Shown in pieces: positions 42,728-53,808 of a stretch of 64,000 bases of DNA; positions within the stretch are counted from its first letter, which is position 1, and every line of letters begins with the position of its first letter. Source of the DNA: Pseudisothecium myosuroides (lineage: Eukaryota > Streptophyta > Bryopsida > Hypnales > Lembophyllaceae); assembly GCA_951799445.1 (NCBI GenBank), contig OX637296.1, positions 5,828,001 through 5,892,000 on the forward strand, read 5' to 3'. The position numbers and the translations under genes were made by a program. The notes beneath the pieces are model-generated. The model was not told the origin of the DNA and did not search any database. It was given only the letters and a program-made list of their open reading frames with translations.

Positions 42728-43490
42728 CTCTTGATACTCTTTTTCTTTTTCTTTTTCTGAACCAGCAATACTTCGTATAGAATGTACAATTTGAAAAATC
42801 ACTCACTTGGTTCTATGTCCCTTGTAGAACATGCCAATTAAAATGGGGAGGATGCCATGTTATGTGGCAAGCCTTGTCTGCATTGGAAGCACCAAGGACT
42901 AGTATCTGAGTAATCTATCTACCTTGTCTTTTTCCTTGTTTTCAAACTTGAAAATGGTTATCTGAGAAATTTTTGGTGGGAAGTTATTCCTGGTGGTTGA
43001 ACTCTGTTTTTCTGCTGGCTCTTTTTGTGCATTGGAGAGATTATTTTAGCATTTTACCTTGACATGTATTATGTAAGCTGGCTGGGCACTTGCGAGCTGT
43101 TGCATGTCCAGGTCAAGGCTTTTATTGATCATGGTGACTGGCTGTGTGCATCAACGCGCTGCTCGTGTTCCTGATGTGCTGTAACTGATCGGGATGGCCC
43201 ATCTGGGCCATGGCATGAGAATTGAGACAGAGTCTTTCTTTCCAAAATAGCCTAACCTACACTCTGGCTTTTTTGTTTTGTTTGGCCCATGTGCACTCCA
43301 ACAACTGAAGCTTCATTGCTGGAATGGGTTCCAAAATGATCTCAAATCTATCATTTTAGATCTGGATATCCAGAAGCTGCCTGCAGTGATGACTCCAAGG
43401 AAGGGCTTTGTCAGGCGACAATAATGTTGTGCCCACCGTGACCATCAACTGAACATTGCAGTCTGGGTTTGGAATCCCGCCCGCGAAACT
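42728..43490. other. 3' flank of the IBR5-like gene
   Basis: The first part (CTTTTTCTTTTTCTTTTT near 42737) is likely 3' UTR. No other gene recognised. Confidence 0.4.
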
Positions 43491-43493
43491 GAA

Positions 43494-43580
43494 ACTGAAA
43501 CTGAAACTGAAAGCTTCAGTAACCTACTGAAAGTTTCAGTAACCTGCTTCCTGGCCTGCTTCCTGACCTGCTTCCTGGTT
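43494..43580 (+). repeat. Two short tandem repeats, (GAAACT)n and CCTGCTTCCTG
   Basis: GAAACT repeats about four times at 43494-43517, followed by AAGTTTCAGTAACC inverted pieces and three copies of an 11-bp CCTGCTTCCTG-type unit to 43580. The second part explains the repeated AGQE in the frame on the other strand. Confidence 0.7.
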
Positions 43581-43771
43581 GCCAAAGCCTGCTGCAATCC
43601 TCATTATTACCAGTCGCATGTTCCTTCCTCTACAAGTGCAAAGAAAGAGCTCCTCTTTTTTTGTTTGAAAGTACCGTAACCTTTCAGTAAATAGTGCAAA
43701 TATCCTGGAAACGACAAGGAACTGATCTGGGCTAGGGATGTTGGATGAGCTAATTAATAAGCATTTAGAAG

Positions 43772-44197
43772 TAAGAGCATCTCCAGTGGGTCGTGCCATA
43801 CTGCCCCGTTAGAGGGTTTGCTGTGGCTTGGGAGTTGAGTGTCCCACTAGTTGTAGTTTGTGAAGTTATTCAACGCATGCCACTTCAAAAATCCATCTCG
43901 ACACTTTACCTTGCAGTGTCTCGCATGGTTGACATGTTACATGCTACTAATAAGTTAGTGCCTCGAATTTTCCACTTTTGAGTGTAACCAAGTGTTGTGA
44001 CCAGTCATAGCTCTCTAGCCGTAGTGGGTTTTGGAAGATAATTAATCTTGCGCCTTGTAATGCGGGATTTCCTTTCTTCCGGGGTTGTTGGTGGGGGAAT
44101 GGTGAAATTTTGTGCCCTTCCTCCAACCTGATGCACTCCAAAAACAGCTTGGCTCGTTGCTTGTTGCTTTTCAAGCGCACTGCTTGAGATGCTCTAA
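43772..44197. mobile_element. Tourist-like MITE with GAGCATCTC ends and TAA duplication
   Basis: TAA at 43772-43774 and 44195-44197 flanks GAGCATCTCCAGTGGG at the left and GAGATGCTC at the right. A 3-bp TAA duplication fits PIF/Harbinger; similar GAGCATCTCC-ended MITEs are common in plants. Non-coding, 426 bp. Confidence 0.65.
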
Positions 44198-44229
44198 GGT
44201 AACTGTTACCTAATTCATAACATTCTTCA

Positions 44230-44620
44230 CCACTTAAGGAGTTTCATGTATCTGTGGGGCGGTTGTCATGACTAGGTAAATTTTCCCTTGTGTAGAAATA
44301 GATTGCGGAAGGTTTCCATAATTTTCCAATTTTTTTTTTGTAAAACATAATTACTGTGAATTTTTTGGCAGAAGATTCTATTCCTCCCTAAATTGGTGAT
44401 ACAGGGCTTGTTATTTCCGACCATGGATTGAAAACAAAATCAACCAAGGGGTGGTTGCAATATTGAGAGTTTTGTAGCCAATTAAAATGCGCCACAATTG
44501 CCTTAAGAACCACACCATAATTAATCCGCATTGTTCATCTCCTCCTTCATGGAAAGAGAACAACCTACATAGTCAAAATGGGTCGGCGATTAGGAATGGG
44601 TTGCCTCCCATATGAAGTTA
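44230..44620. mobile_element. Element G, copy 3 (left end lost)
   Basis: Matches 62390-62700 over AAGGTTTCCATAATTTTCCA, GAAGATTCTATT, GTGGTTG-AATATTGAGAG, TTGTAGCCAAT and GGAAAGAGAACAA. The right end GGAATGGGTTGCCTCCC at about 44615 is the complement of the left end of copy 2. Confidence 0.6.
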
Positions 44621-45171
44621 ATCTATAACGAACCTAGATATTGAGGCGAGAATAAGGAGAGTTGGATTTTTTTCCGTGGCGTAAGAAGAGTTGATCTTTA
44701 TTTTTGGAACCTTTATAGTCTTTTGTAAACTTGTGGTCTCTATTTAAGAATGTTATATTGTGACTTGTGCACAAAACCATCCCGTTTAGATTCTTAACCT
44801 TAAGTGTCAGTCCCCTGAATAGGAGATCCTAGGATGACAACCCCTAGTCTCTCAAATCCATACCATCAAAAATTCTTGGCTTTAATTGTCAATCCTCTAA
44901 ACTCCCTATATCATCTAGGTGTTGTGCCTTAAATGTCAGTTCCCTAAACTTGAGATCCTAGTATGGGGACCCATGGTCTTCCAAACCATTGCATCTAGAT
45001 TCATGGCCTTAAATGTCAAACTCCGAAAATCCCCATTCCATCTAGGTTTTGTGTCTTAAATATTAGTCCCTTCAGATCCTAGGATGGGAATCTATAGTCC
45101 TTCAAAACCGCCCCACCTAGATTCTTGGCCTTAAATGTTAGTCCTTTGAACTCCCATGTAGATTTTGTGCC

Positions 45172-46705
45172 TTAACCCCCATACTCTCAGGGCCTTATTT
45201 CCATCAAAAATCACTCAAAATTGCCATTTCTATTGCAAAATGCAAGAAACTTAATTTTTTTTTCCAGATTTGACTATAGGATCTTGTACTAGATTAGTAT
45301 ATAAATGTGTGGAAGAAATTTCAGAAACTTTGACCGCATAGATTGCAAGATATTTGTATTCAAAGTAAAAAATAAAAAAATTGCACCTTGCTCGCCTAGA
45401 CTTTTTGGCTTTGAATTATCTTAGCTTATAAATTTTGTAATACTGATTTTGAATTTCTAATTTTTTATACTGAAGAATTGAATTGACAGTCTAAGAATAT
45501 ATATATTTTCTTAAACTTAATTTTCACTCATTAAAAAATTATTAAGTAGAAGCAAGTTCAAGATTGAAGGAAAATCTAAATTTTTAATAGCTCTAAGATG
45601 GAATTAAAGACACTAATCTCAATGATAAGATTGTTCTAGCAAGAGATTTTAACCTTGTGAAACTTCTTTCTTGATAAATGGTGAAAATTGAGTTCAGAAA
45701 TGAATCCTACAAGTTATTTTTTTATAGAAGATGCTTTGATTGCCCAAAAAATAAGATTGTCCATAACTTTCACATAAAAAATCCAAATGGAATGAATCAA
45801 AGTCTCCCATGTACAGTAAGGTCTACTTCATGTACGACTTTTTCAGTCAGTTTTCACTACAAAGTTCAGCAACTTTAGGAAGCTCTAGGATGCTAAAAAA
45901 TGAACCAATTTTGAAACCACAAATGGCGTTGGAATTACAATGAATTGCATTTCAACATCATAATAGGTGGAAAATGAATAATTTATAATCATACAACAAT
46001 TTGGATCTCTTTTATGCACTATCTACCACAGCATAGAAAACTTTTGGAAGATAGTCAAAGATTTTTTGCATTGGGGTGAAGAAGCAAGAAATCATACAAG
46101 AAATTCAAGAAGGGTAGAGAATTAAGTATCTCTAAAGCAATTGTGAAGGTTTATTTCTTATAAGTACCATTAAATACAAGTTGTAATTTTCACAAAATTA
46201 ATGGTAACAACACTAGATGGTAGATAGTGTAGAGAAAACATCAAAATCTTTGTATGATTTTCAATTACATATATGTGTTTGTAATGATGATAAAGTAGAC
46301 TTTAGTGTGATTCCAACTCAATTTGAAATTTGAAATTTGAAATTTCGTTCATTTTTTAGTGCACACAAGCCTCCCAAAGTTATCCTAATTTCAGCAAGAT
46401 CCAAAAATTTGTGAATGAAGTACACTTTACTGTAGATAAAATTACAATCAATGAGAAAAAAAATTGATTTTCCAAAAGCATTTATGTGTGGGGATTTTTA
46501 GCCTACTGCACCTAAAGAAAAGGCTATTTGTGCCATAACTTTTGCTCTCGGGCACCAATTGAAATACAAATTATATTCCCAAAAAGCTAATGTATTTTCC
46601 TATCTTCACACATTTAAAAAAAAATCATGATGAATATTGAGACCGTAGGAGCTTGCCCAAAATCCATTTTATTCCTTGAGGGGACAATGGGACTTTAGGA
46701 GTTAA
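45172..46705 (+). mobile_element. TTAA-flanked element, subfamily A copy 6, with a nested MITE
   Basis: Left end TTAACCCCCATACTCTCAGG, right end GGGACTTTAGGAGTTAA; about 911 bp without the nested 623-bp element at 45812-46434. It sits exactly in the TTAA of the array motif GTGCCTTAAATGT, and both flanks continue the array. Non-coding. Confidence 0.75.
45812..46434. mobile_element. Emigrant/pogo-like MITE with TA duplication
   Basis: Left end TACAGTAAGGTCTACTTCAT, right end ATGAAGTACACTTTACTGTA. TA-CAGT ends and TA duplication are typical of Tc1/mariner-pogo MITEs such as Emigrant. Removing it with one TA restores the host element (CCATGTAGATAAAA, compare CCATATAGACAAAA at 26071-26084). Non-coding, 623 bp. 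Confidence 0.7.
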
Positions 46706-46964
46706 ATGTGAGTTCCCTAAACTCTCCATCCCATTTAGATTTTGTGCTTTAAATGTTGGTCTCTAAAACTTGAAATCTTAGAATAGGGACCCATAGTATC
46801 TCAAAACCATCCCATATAGATTTTTGGTCTTTAATATCAATGTCTTGAACTAGAGATCCTAGGGTGGGTACCGTTGGTCCTTCAAAACCATCCCATTTAG
46901 ATTCTTAGCCTTGAATGTTGCTCCCCTAAATTTGAGATCTTAGAATAGAAACCTATAGTCTCTT

Positions 46965-47697
46965 TAGAGTGATTGCAAGAAACACTTGTACTATTTTGCG
47001 TCACACCCTGCATGCTGATTTGTTTTTTGGGCACAACTTCTGCATTCTGGATCCAAATGACTTAAGATTTATAGGAAAGGTGCTCATGACCATTATACAC
47101 CTTGCCTAATTTTTTTGCAATTTTCAAAAATGTTTTACTGTCCAGAAGTAGCTCCCAATTTCATGTCACACTTGCCAATTTGGGGGGGTTAGTACCCCCA
47201 AAAATGAATTTGGAATTGAAATTTGGAGGGAATGGTCTTCTAGTAGATTTGTAGCTATTTGGGGAAGGGATTCTAAAAATAGTTAATTTTGTATTGTGTG
47301 GAAGTCCACATAGAGAGCTTCTTTCTTCTTACATTTCAGAATACATAAAATATTATTTTGGTGGTTCTTTTGGTGAATGACAAAATATTATTTTGTAGAA
47401 TTATTACAAATTGTCATATTTTATTTTATTTATTTAAATTTTTTTCCTATTTTTAACTAATGAAAGCATCAAAGTGTCTATTTTCTTGAGATTTGTCACT
47501 TTTCAAGTTCTCCCACTTAGAGAATTTTTCTATGCTTTTCCTTCCCTGGATATCTTCATCTTAAAGGTATATACATTGGCCATATTTTTTTTTTAATTTA
47601 AAAATTATTTTTCTAATTTTAAAGTATTCCAGGAAAAAAAAACATGAGTACTGTGAAAATGCAACAAAATTGGCAGGTGTTTCTTGCAATCACCCTA
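46965..47697. mobile_element. MITE with GAGTGATTGCAAGAAACAC ends, TA duplication
   Basis: Left TAGAGTGATTGCAAGAAACA and right complement TAGGGTGATTGCAAGAAACA, flanked by TA. 733 bp, inserted in the tandem array. No coding capacity. The superfamily is probably Tc1/mariner, from the TA. Confidence 0.65.
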
Positions 47698-48440
47698 GAA
47701 AAACAATCCTAGCTAAATTTTTGGTCGTAAAGGTCAGTACCCTAAATTTAAAATCCTAGGATAGAAACTCATTATCTCTGAAAACCATTGCATCTAGATT
47801 CTAGGCTTTAAATATTTGTCCCTTGAATTTAAGATCCAAGGATAGGAATAGGTAGTCTCTCAAAACCATCCCATCTAGATTTGGGGCCTCAAATCTTAGT
47901 CCTTTAAACTTGAGATCCTAGGATGGAGACCCATAGTTTCTCTAAACCATCCCATCTAGATTCTTGGCATTAAGTTCAATCCTTTGAACTCTCCATCCCA
48001 TTTACATTTCTGCCTTAAAATGTTAGTTCCTTGAATTTGAGATCCTAAGATAGCAAACTATGGTCTCTCAAGACCATCATATCTAGATTCTAGGCTCAAA
48101 TATTAGTCCCATAAACTTGAGATCCTAGGATGGAGACCTGTTGGTCTCTCAAAACCATCCCATCAAAATTCTAGGCCTAAAATGTCAGTTTTATGAACTC
48201 TCCATTCCATCTAGATTTTGTGCATTAAATATCAATCTCTTGAACTCCGTATGCCACCTAAATTTTGTGCCTTAAATGCCATTCTCCTAAACTTAGAATT
48301 CTATAATAGGGACCTTGGTCTATCAATAGTCAAAACCACTGCATCTAGATTCTAGACTTTAAATGTCAATATTCTAATCTTAAGATCCTAGGATGGAGAC
48401 TAATGATCTCTTTTATCCATTCCATCTACATTGTTGGCCT

Positions 48441-48993
48441 TAAAATAAACCAGCCCACATGTGACAGGCAAATTGCCCAATGTAGACACCTTGGAACCAC
48501 CTATTACAATTTTACATCAACCCATGGCAGAATTTTTCTAATACATGAGATTAGGACTTCATTAGATTGGTAAGTAGCAAAAATCAATGCCTTGGCTGAT
48601 GGTGGTGGAGTTATTAGTGATTATTTTAGAAACTTCTAACTTTGTAGTGTAAATTCATCATAAAAATAAATTTTTTATTCCTTCATGATGTGGCCATGTT
48701 AGGAAATGTTATAGCCATGTGAAGAAATATTTAGTAACTGCTTTAGGTGGTAAGATGACCATTATAGGTACACTTTTTGGTGGGTTTGGGGTAGTCTTTA
48801 GAAAGACTATTTTTGGCCAAGTGGGCAGCACACTTCAAAAATTCTTAACAAATTTATACTTTGTCAAAAAAATAAAATTTCAATTACTCTCTCCATTTCT
48901 CACATTTGTCTTTACAAAGAATTTTTTTTAATTTTTTCAAAAATGTCAATAAGGCAAACCAGCCATTCTGCATGTCATAGGCTAATTTACTTT
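48441..48993. mobile_element. Probable MITE in the tandem array
   Basis: Imperfect inverted ends (TAAACCAGCCCACATGTGAC against TAAATTAGCCTATGACATGC) interrupt the array motif between CCTTAAA and TTTAAATGTTAGTCCCC, consistent with duplication of about 5-6 bp. Non-coding. Confidence 0.45.
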
Positions 48994-49260
48994 AAATGTT
49001 AGTCCCCTAAACTCCCCATCCCATCTAGATTTTGTGCCAAATGGTGGTGCTTCATTGAATTATAAACAATATATGTTACAAATATCCATATTATAGATAC
49101 CTATATTGTAGGCTCAATGCTCACAAGCTCGCATTCTTAAGCTCACATACTAGCACCGTTGCTAAGATGGGGATCCATGGTCTCTTAAAACTATTCCATC
49201 TAGATTCTTCGTCTTAAATGTCAATTTCTTGAGCTTCCTATCTAAGCTAGATTATGTGCC

Positions 49261-50336
49261 TTAGTCCCTAAATGCCCAAACACCGTTTTTTGGCAACATT
49301 GCAATTTAGGGCAGCTCACTATGAACAAATTTTTTTCTTTGAAATTTTCACACAACATGTGCCCAAGGAGTAGCTTTAAGGTGTAACAATTTTCATAACT
49401 TTTGACTACATGGTTAAAAAGTTATTTTATAATATGTAATTTTCATTGCACGGTGGGCAGCCCGGATAGCTCAAAAAAATTCTTTAAAAATCACTTTATA
49501 AAAAAATAATAGTTTGAATTTGGTTTTATAGATTTATATATATGTGGGAAGCTTTGAATCATTCCATTTTGAGATTAATGAGATGAAAGCTATGAGGAGT
49601 TTTAGTTTGATGGTAGTTATGGAATCTCTACTCTAAAATCCAAACCTAAAGTTAGGCTATTTGTTTTCTTTGTTTGTTTTCTTTGTTATGTTGAGATCTC
49701 CTCGACCCGAAGTCCGCCGATTGCATTTGTGGTACCATTGGAAAGCACTTAGCGAGGAAGGGGGCACAAGCTTTGCTTTGTGGCATTTGGACCTAGAGAG
49801 TGAAAGTTATTGAATTTCAAAAAAATTATGAATTAGAAAATTATTTTGACTTTTATTTTGACTGTGACAACAACACAAGGCACACTAATAAACTTTGAAG
49901 TCCTTTATTTTCAATATTTTTGAAAAAAATGAAAAAAATGAAAATATTGGGTGCAGATTGTTTATTACAGCATTACATTATAGCCATTGGGATTGGCATT
50001 TTTCAATTCCTTAACTAAATTCTCGACAATTTAGTATTTTGAATCATTCTCTATTTCTTTCTACTTACTATTTCTTTCTTATATATTCTACAATTCCAAA
50101 TGATCTGAAATTTTCTAAGCATGTAGCCAACTTGCCTTGAAGAATGAATCCAAAGGGTAACCACCATTTTGAACATTTTTCATACAAATGTGACCTTGTG
50201 AAGTGCAGCTGCTCAATTTTTGCAGGGACAAAAATTATTTTTGTCAATTCAAACGCTAATATCTTGCAATCCACATGGTGAAAAATTTTGAATTTTTTTC
50301 CACATCTTCTCTAACTAATGTACTCCAAGATTCTTG
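49261..50336 (+). mobile_element. TTAA-type element, subfamily B copy 3, right end lost, repeat S nested
   Basis: Left end TTAGTCCCTAAATGCCCAAA is a decayed TTAA end. The interior follows copy 1 to CTCTACTCTAAAAT (49639), is broken by repeat S (about 49640-49888), then resumes AAACTTTGAAGTCC. It stops near 50336 (TCCAAGATTCTTGTG), where the array resumes, so about 100 bp of the right end are gone. Confidence 0.65.
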
Positions 50337-50538
50337 TGGAAGTGTCAATCCCCTAAACTTTCTAAACTATCTTAATTATATGCCTTAAATGTCAATCTTC
50401 TAAACTTGAAATTTAGGATGGAAACCCCTTAGTTTTCTCAAAACCATACCATCTAGATTCTTGGCCTTAATTATCAATCCCCTAAACTTGAAATCTTAGG
50501 ATGGAGAACCTTAGTTTTTCAAAACTATCCCATCCACG

Positions 50539-50794
50539 TAAAATAGTGAAATTAGGTTGCCTTAACAATTAGGTTGCCTTACCTAATATAAATTACCTCA
50601 TGACTCAATGTCTGTCTACATGGAAGCACATGCAACTCTCTAGACCAAGCCTTGAATTGGTGCACTAATCTTTGCCATACGCATGGTTCTAGATTGAATG
50701 CATCATAGTATAGTACAATAGCAATGAATATTTATATTGTGCGAACTGTCGAGAAAATAATCAATGTGAAGCAACCTAATTTCACTATTTTGTA
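50539..50794. mobile_element. TA-flanked MITE, about 255 bp
   Basis: AAATAGTGAAATTAGGTTGC at the left and GCAACCTAATTTCACTATTT at the right form a 20-bp inverted repeat flanked by TA, inside the tandem array. Non-coding. Confidence 0.65.
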
Positions 50795-51032
50795 TAGATT
50801 TGTAGCCTTAAATGTCAATTGCAAGAACTTAAGATCCTAGAATGGGGACTCTTCTGTCAAAGTCATCCCATCTAGATTCCTGACCTTAAATGTAAGTCCT
50901 TTGAGCTTGAGATCCTAAGATTAGAACCAATAGTCTCTATTTGAGATTGTTATATTGTAATTGATTTGCAAAACCATTCCATCTAGATTTTTTGTCTTTC
51001 AATGTAAATCTTTTGAACATGAGATCCTAGGA

Positions 51033-51426
51033 ATGATTTTTGAGACATTTTTTTTAGCACTTTATAAATTTATAATTAAATCATGCCCAAAAAGTACATG
51101 CTAAGATCATCTTGATTCCTTTTTGACAACCAACAAGTCCATTAGAATTTGGACAATTTAATACTAGGAACCATGCTAATTATGGAAATTTTAGGTGTTA
51201 ATTCAAATAGTACAAAACATACTAATTGTTTTATATTGCATTTTTTTAATAAGAAATCATTTCATTTTTATTTCTTTATAGGTATACAAGGGAGAATAGG
51301 AGGGTGTCTTCTTTGTCATGAAGTTGTTAAATTTTGGAATTACATTTTATTCCTGAAGAAAAATACAGTGTAAAACAATTAGTGACACTAAAATTACAAT
51401 GGAAGAAGTATTTTTGAGTCTTCATG
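51033..51426. other. AT-rich DNA after the array
   Basis: No feature recognised. A 74-codon frame (51149-51373) has no known domain. Confidence 0.4.
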
Positions 51427-51675
51427 ACCATATTCGTTATATTGAGACTTTTTGCAGATTTTGAGACAGAATGCTAGTTATTGTAAATTCATTTTGAAAA
51501 ATATTAATTGAAACCAAAATAAATAATTCTAAAATAGTGATTCTAAAATAAAAATCTAAAAGTTGATATTGTTACCTATTTATAAAAAAATACTAATAAA
51601 GAGATAAAGCAGTTTATCTTTGAGTCAAAGGTAAAAATGAGACTGTGAAAAGTCTCAATATAACAAATATGGTCT
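51427..51675. repeat. Inverted-repeat element, about 249 bp
   Basis: GACCATATTCGTTATATTGA at the left and its complement at the right (TCAATATAACAAATATGGTC) form arms of about 28 bp. Possible MITE; target duplication not clear. Confidence 0.5.
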
Positions 51676-52812
51676 TCTTCAGAGGGATTGGTACATCAAG
51701 AGTCTATTTGTTCACGGTCCCATACTAAAACTAACAAGAAAATGAGAGTGACAAGAAAAGTATAGATTGCTCTTAGAAAAAATTGCCTAAAAGTGTATTA
51801 TAAACTACAACTTAGAAGTATAATTTAATAGGTACTTTTAAGAAGATTTTTGTAAATAGAAACTAATAGATCATATTTATAATTAGGATTGAGTCTACTA
51901 TTTTACTTGTCATTATTTATAAAAAAAGATATATGAATTTAAAAATCTTTTTTAGAAAATTGATTGTTAATTGACTATTAGTAAATTCCACACATTTTGT
52001 ACTTTGATTTTAGAATGCTAAATTCTAAGTAATGATTGATTACTTTTATGATGTTTATCTCATTTTCTAGTAGTTTAGAAAGCCATCTACTGAAATGGAA
52101 CAACTATACTTTAGGGTGCAACATATTTATATTCTGTGAACTATATAATATTCGCAAAGAAGCTGTACTAATGTAAATTTCACAAACGTTAAAAAACTAA
52201 TATGAGGATCTCCAAACATTTGGATGCCTAAAAATACAAGTATTTGGATGTATTAGACATATTTGTATTCATTCATTGTTTGGGACTTAAACCTTCAAGG
52301 ATAGTAATATAGACTTTATAATATATAACCACTAATAAAACCGAGTACAAATCTGAAATGTTTTCTTTCAAATAACTATACCACAAGCATCAATGGACAG
52401 AGTCCTAAAGTGGATGTACTAAAGTTGTAGTTTGCAACATGCTACGCGTTACTGTAGAAGTTTGAAGAAAAAATTAGTTGCCATCTGAAAGAAAATTAAT
52501 TTCAAAGTTAGCCATGTCTAAAACTTGGTTTTGTTCACCTTGATTTGGAATTACTTTATCTTTTGTCATTTTTTTTTAGAAATTTAAAAACCTTTTTTGT
52601 ACGTTGGCATGTTGGTATACAACATTTTAGATTGTTGTACATAGAAACTGAAGGAAATTGGCATTTATAGAATTTAAAATATCAATAATTTCACAAACAT
52701 GCAAATGATGTTAGTTCTCACAATATTTGAATCTTTTTTGGAATTGAGAGCATGTGATTGCATTAGCCATTGTAAAGAGAGTATAGGTTGCAACATGGAC
52801 CATTATTATATC
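51676..52812. other. AT-rich intergenic DNA
   Basis: No gene or paired ends recognised. Confidence 0.45.
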
Positions 52813-53559
52813 TTAACCCCTAAAGGACCAAGCTGCGTTTTTTTGCAACATAGCAATTTTGGGCAGCTCACTACGAATGGAGTTTTTATTTTTTTTCTTT
52901 GAAAATTTTACACAACATGTGCCCGAGGAGTAGCTTTAAGGCCCAACAATTTTCATAACTTTTGACTTCATGGTTAAAAAGTTATTGCATGATATGTGAT
53001 TTTCATTGCTCGGCGGGCAGCCCGGGCAGCTCAAAAAACTTCTTTAAAAATCACTTTTAAAAAAATAAAAATTTGAAATTGGTTATTTAGGTTTATATCT
53101 ACTTGGGAAGCTTTGAATCATTCCATTTGGATTAACGAGTCAAAAGTTATGAGGAGTTTTAGTTTGCGGGTAGGTGTGGCTTTCAAAGACTCCATACCTA
53201 CCTTCAAACTAAAACTCCTCATAACTTTTGACTCGTTAATCCAAATGGAATGATTCAAAGCTTCTTGCGTAGATATAAACCTAAATAACCAATTTCAAAA
53301 TTTTTTTTTTTTAAAAGTGATTTTTAAAGAAGTTTTTTGAGCTGCCCGGGCTGCCCGCCGAGCAATGAAAATCACATATCATGCAATAACTTTTTAACCA
53401 TGAAGTCAAAAGTTATGAAAATTGTTGGGCCTTAAAGCTACTCCTTGGGCACATGTTGTGTAAAATTTTCAAAGAAAAAAAATAAAAACTCCATTCGTAG
53501 TGAACTGCCCAAAATTGCTATGTCACCAAAAAAACGCAGCTTGGTCCTTTAGGGGTTAA
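52813..53559. mobile_element. Palindromic TTAA element, subfamily B copy 4 (two left halves head to head)
   Basis: 747 bp made of two inverted arms of about 365 bp meeting near 53187. Both arms carry the left-end sequence of subfamily B, starting TTAACCCCTAAAGGACCAAG on each strand, and there is no right-end sequence. Arms differ at only a few bases. Non-coding; able to fold into one long hairpin. Confidence 0.9.
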
Positions 53560-53808
53560 TGCCTTGCATTTGAAATATTTGTTGAATAGGGCAATACAGT
53601 TCAATTTATATTTTACAATCATATAATGCGTTTTTAGGATTAGATTATTTGTATGAAGATTAGAGTTCATGATGCATATAATTGACCAAAAAAATCCAAA
53701 AAAACAAAATAAATTAACATTCTCAATTTCATCAAAAAACTGAGAATTGCCAAAAATTACAATGACTTTCATGAAGTGGGTAGCATAGACGGTTGGGTAC
53801 ATCCAATG

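Larger units (their letters stand above)
44773..51032 (+). repeat. Degenerate tandem-repeat array, unit about 50-80 bp, interrupted by transposons
   Basis: Dozens of diverged copies of a unit built from CCTTAAATGTCAGTCCCCTA, AACTTGAGATCCTAGGATGG, GACCCATAGTCTCTCAAAAC and CCATCCCATCTAGATTCTTG, alternating with a shorter form AACTCTCCATCCCATCTAG-TTTTGTG. Array segments lie at 44773-45171, 46706-46964, 47698-48440, 48988-49260, 50337-50538 and 50794-51032. The gaps are insertions. There is no reading frame through the unit. The divergence indicates an old, no longer homogenised array. Confidence 0.85.

Noticed and set aside
44773..51032. Could the repeated units be a CRISPR array
   Set aside because: Units are contiguous and diverged with no unique spacers of fixed size, in a plant nuclear context, and no cas genes occur.
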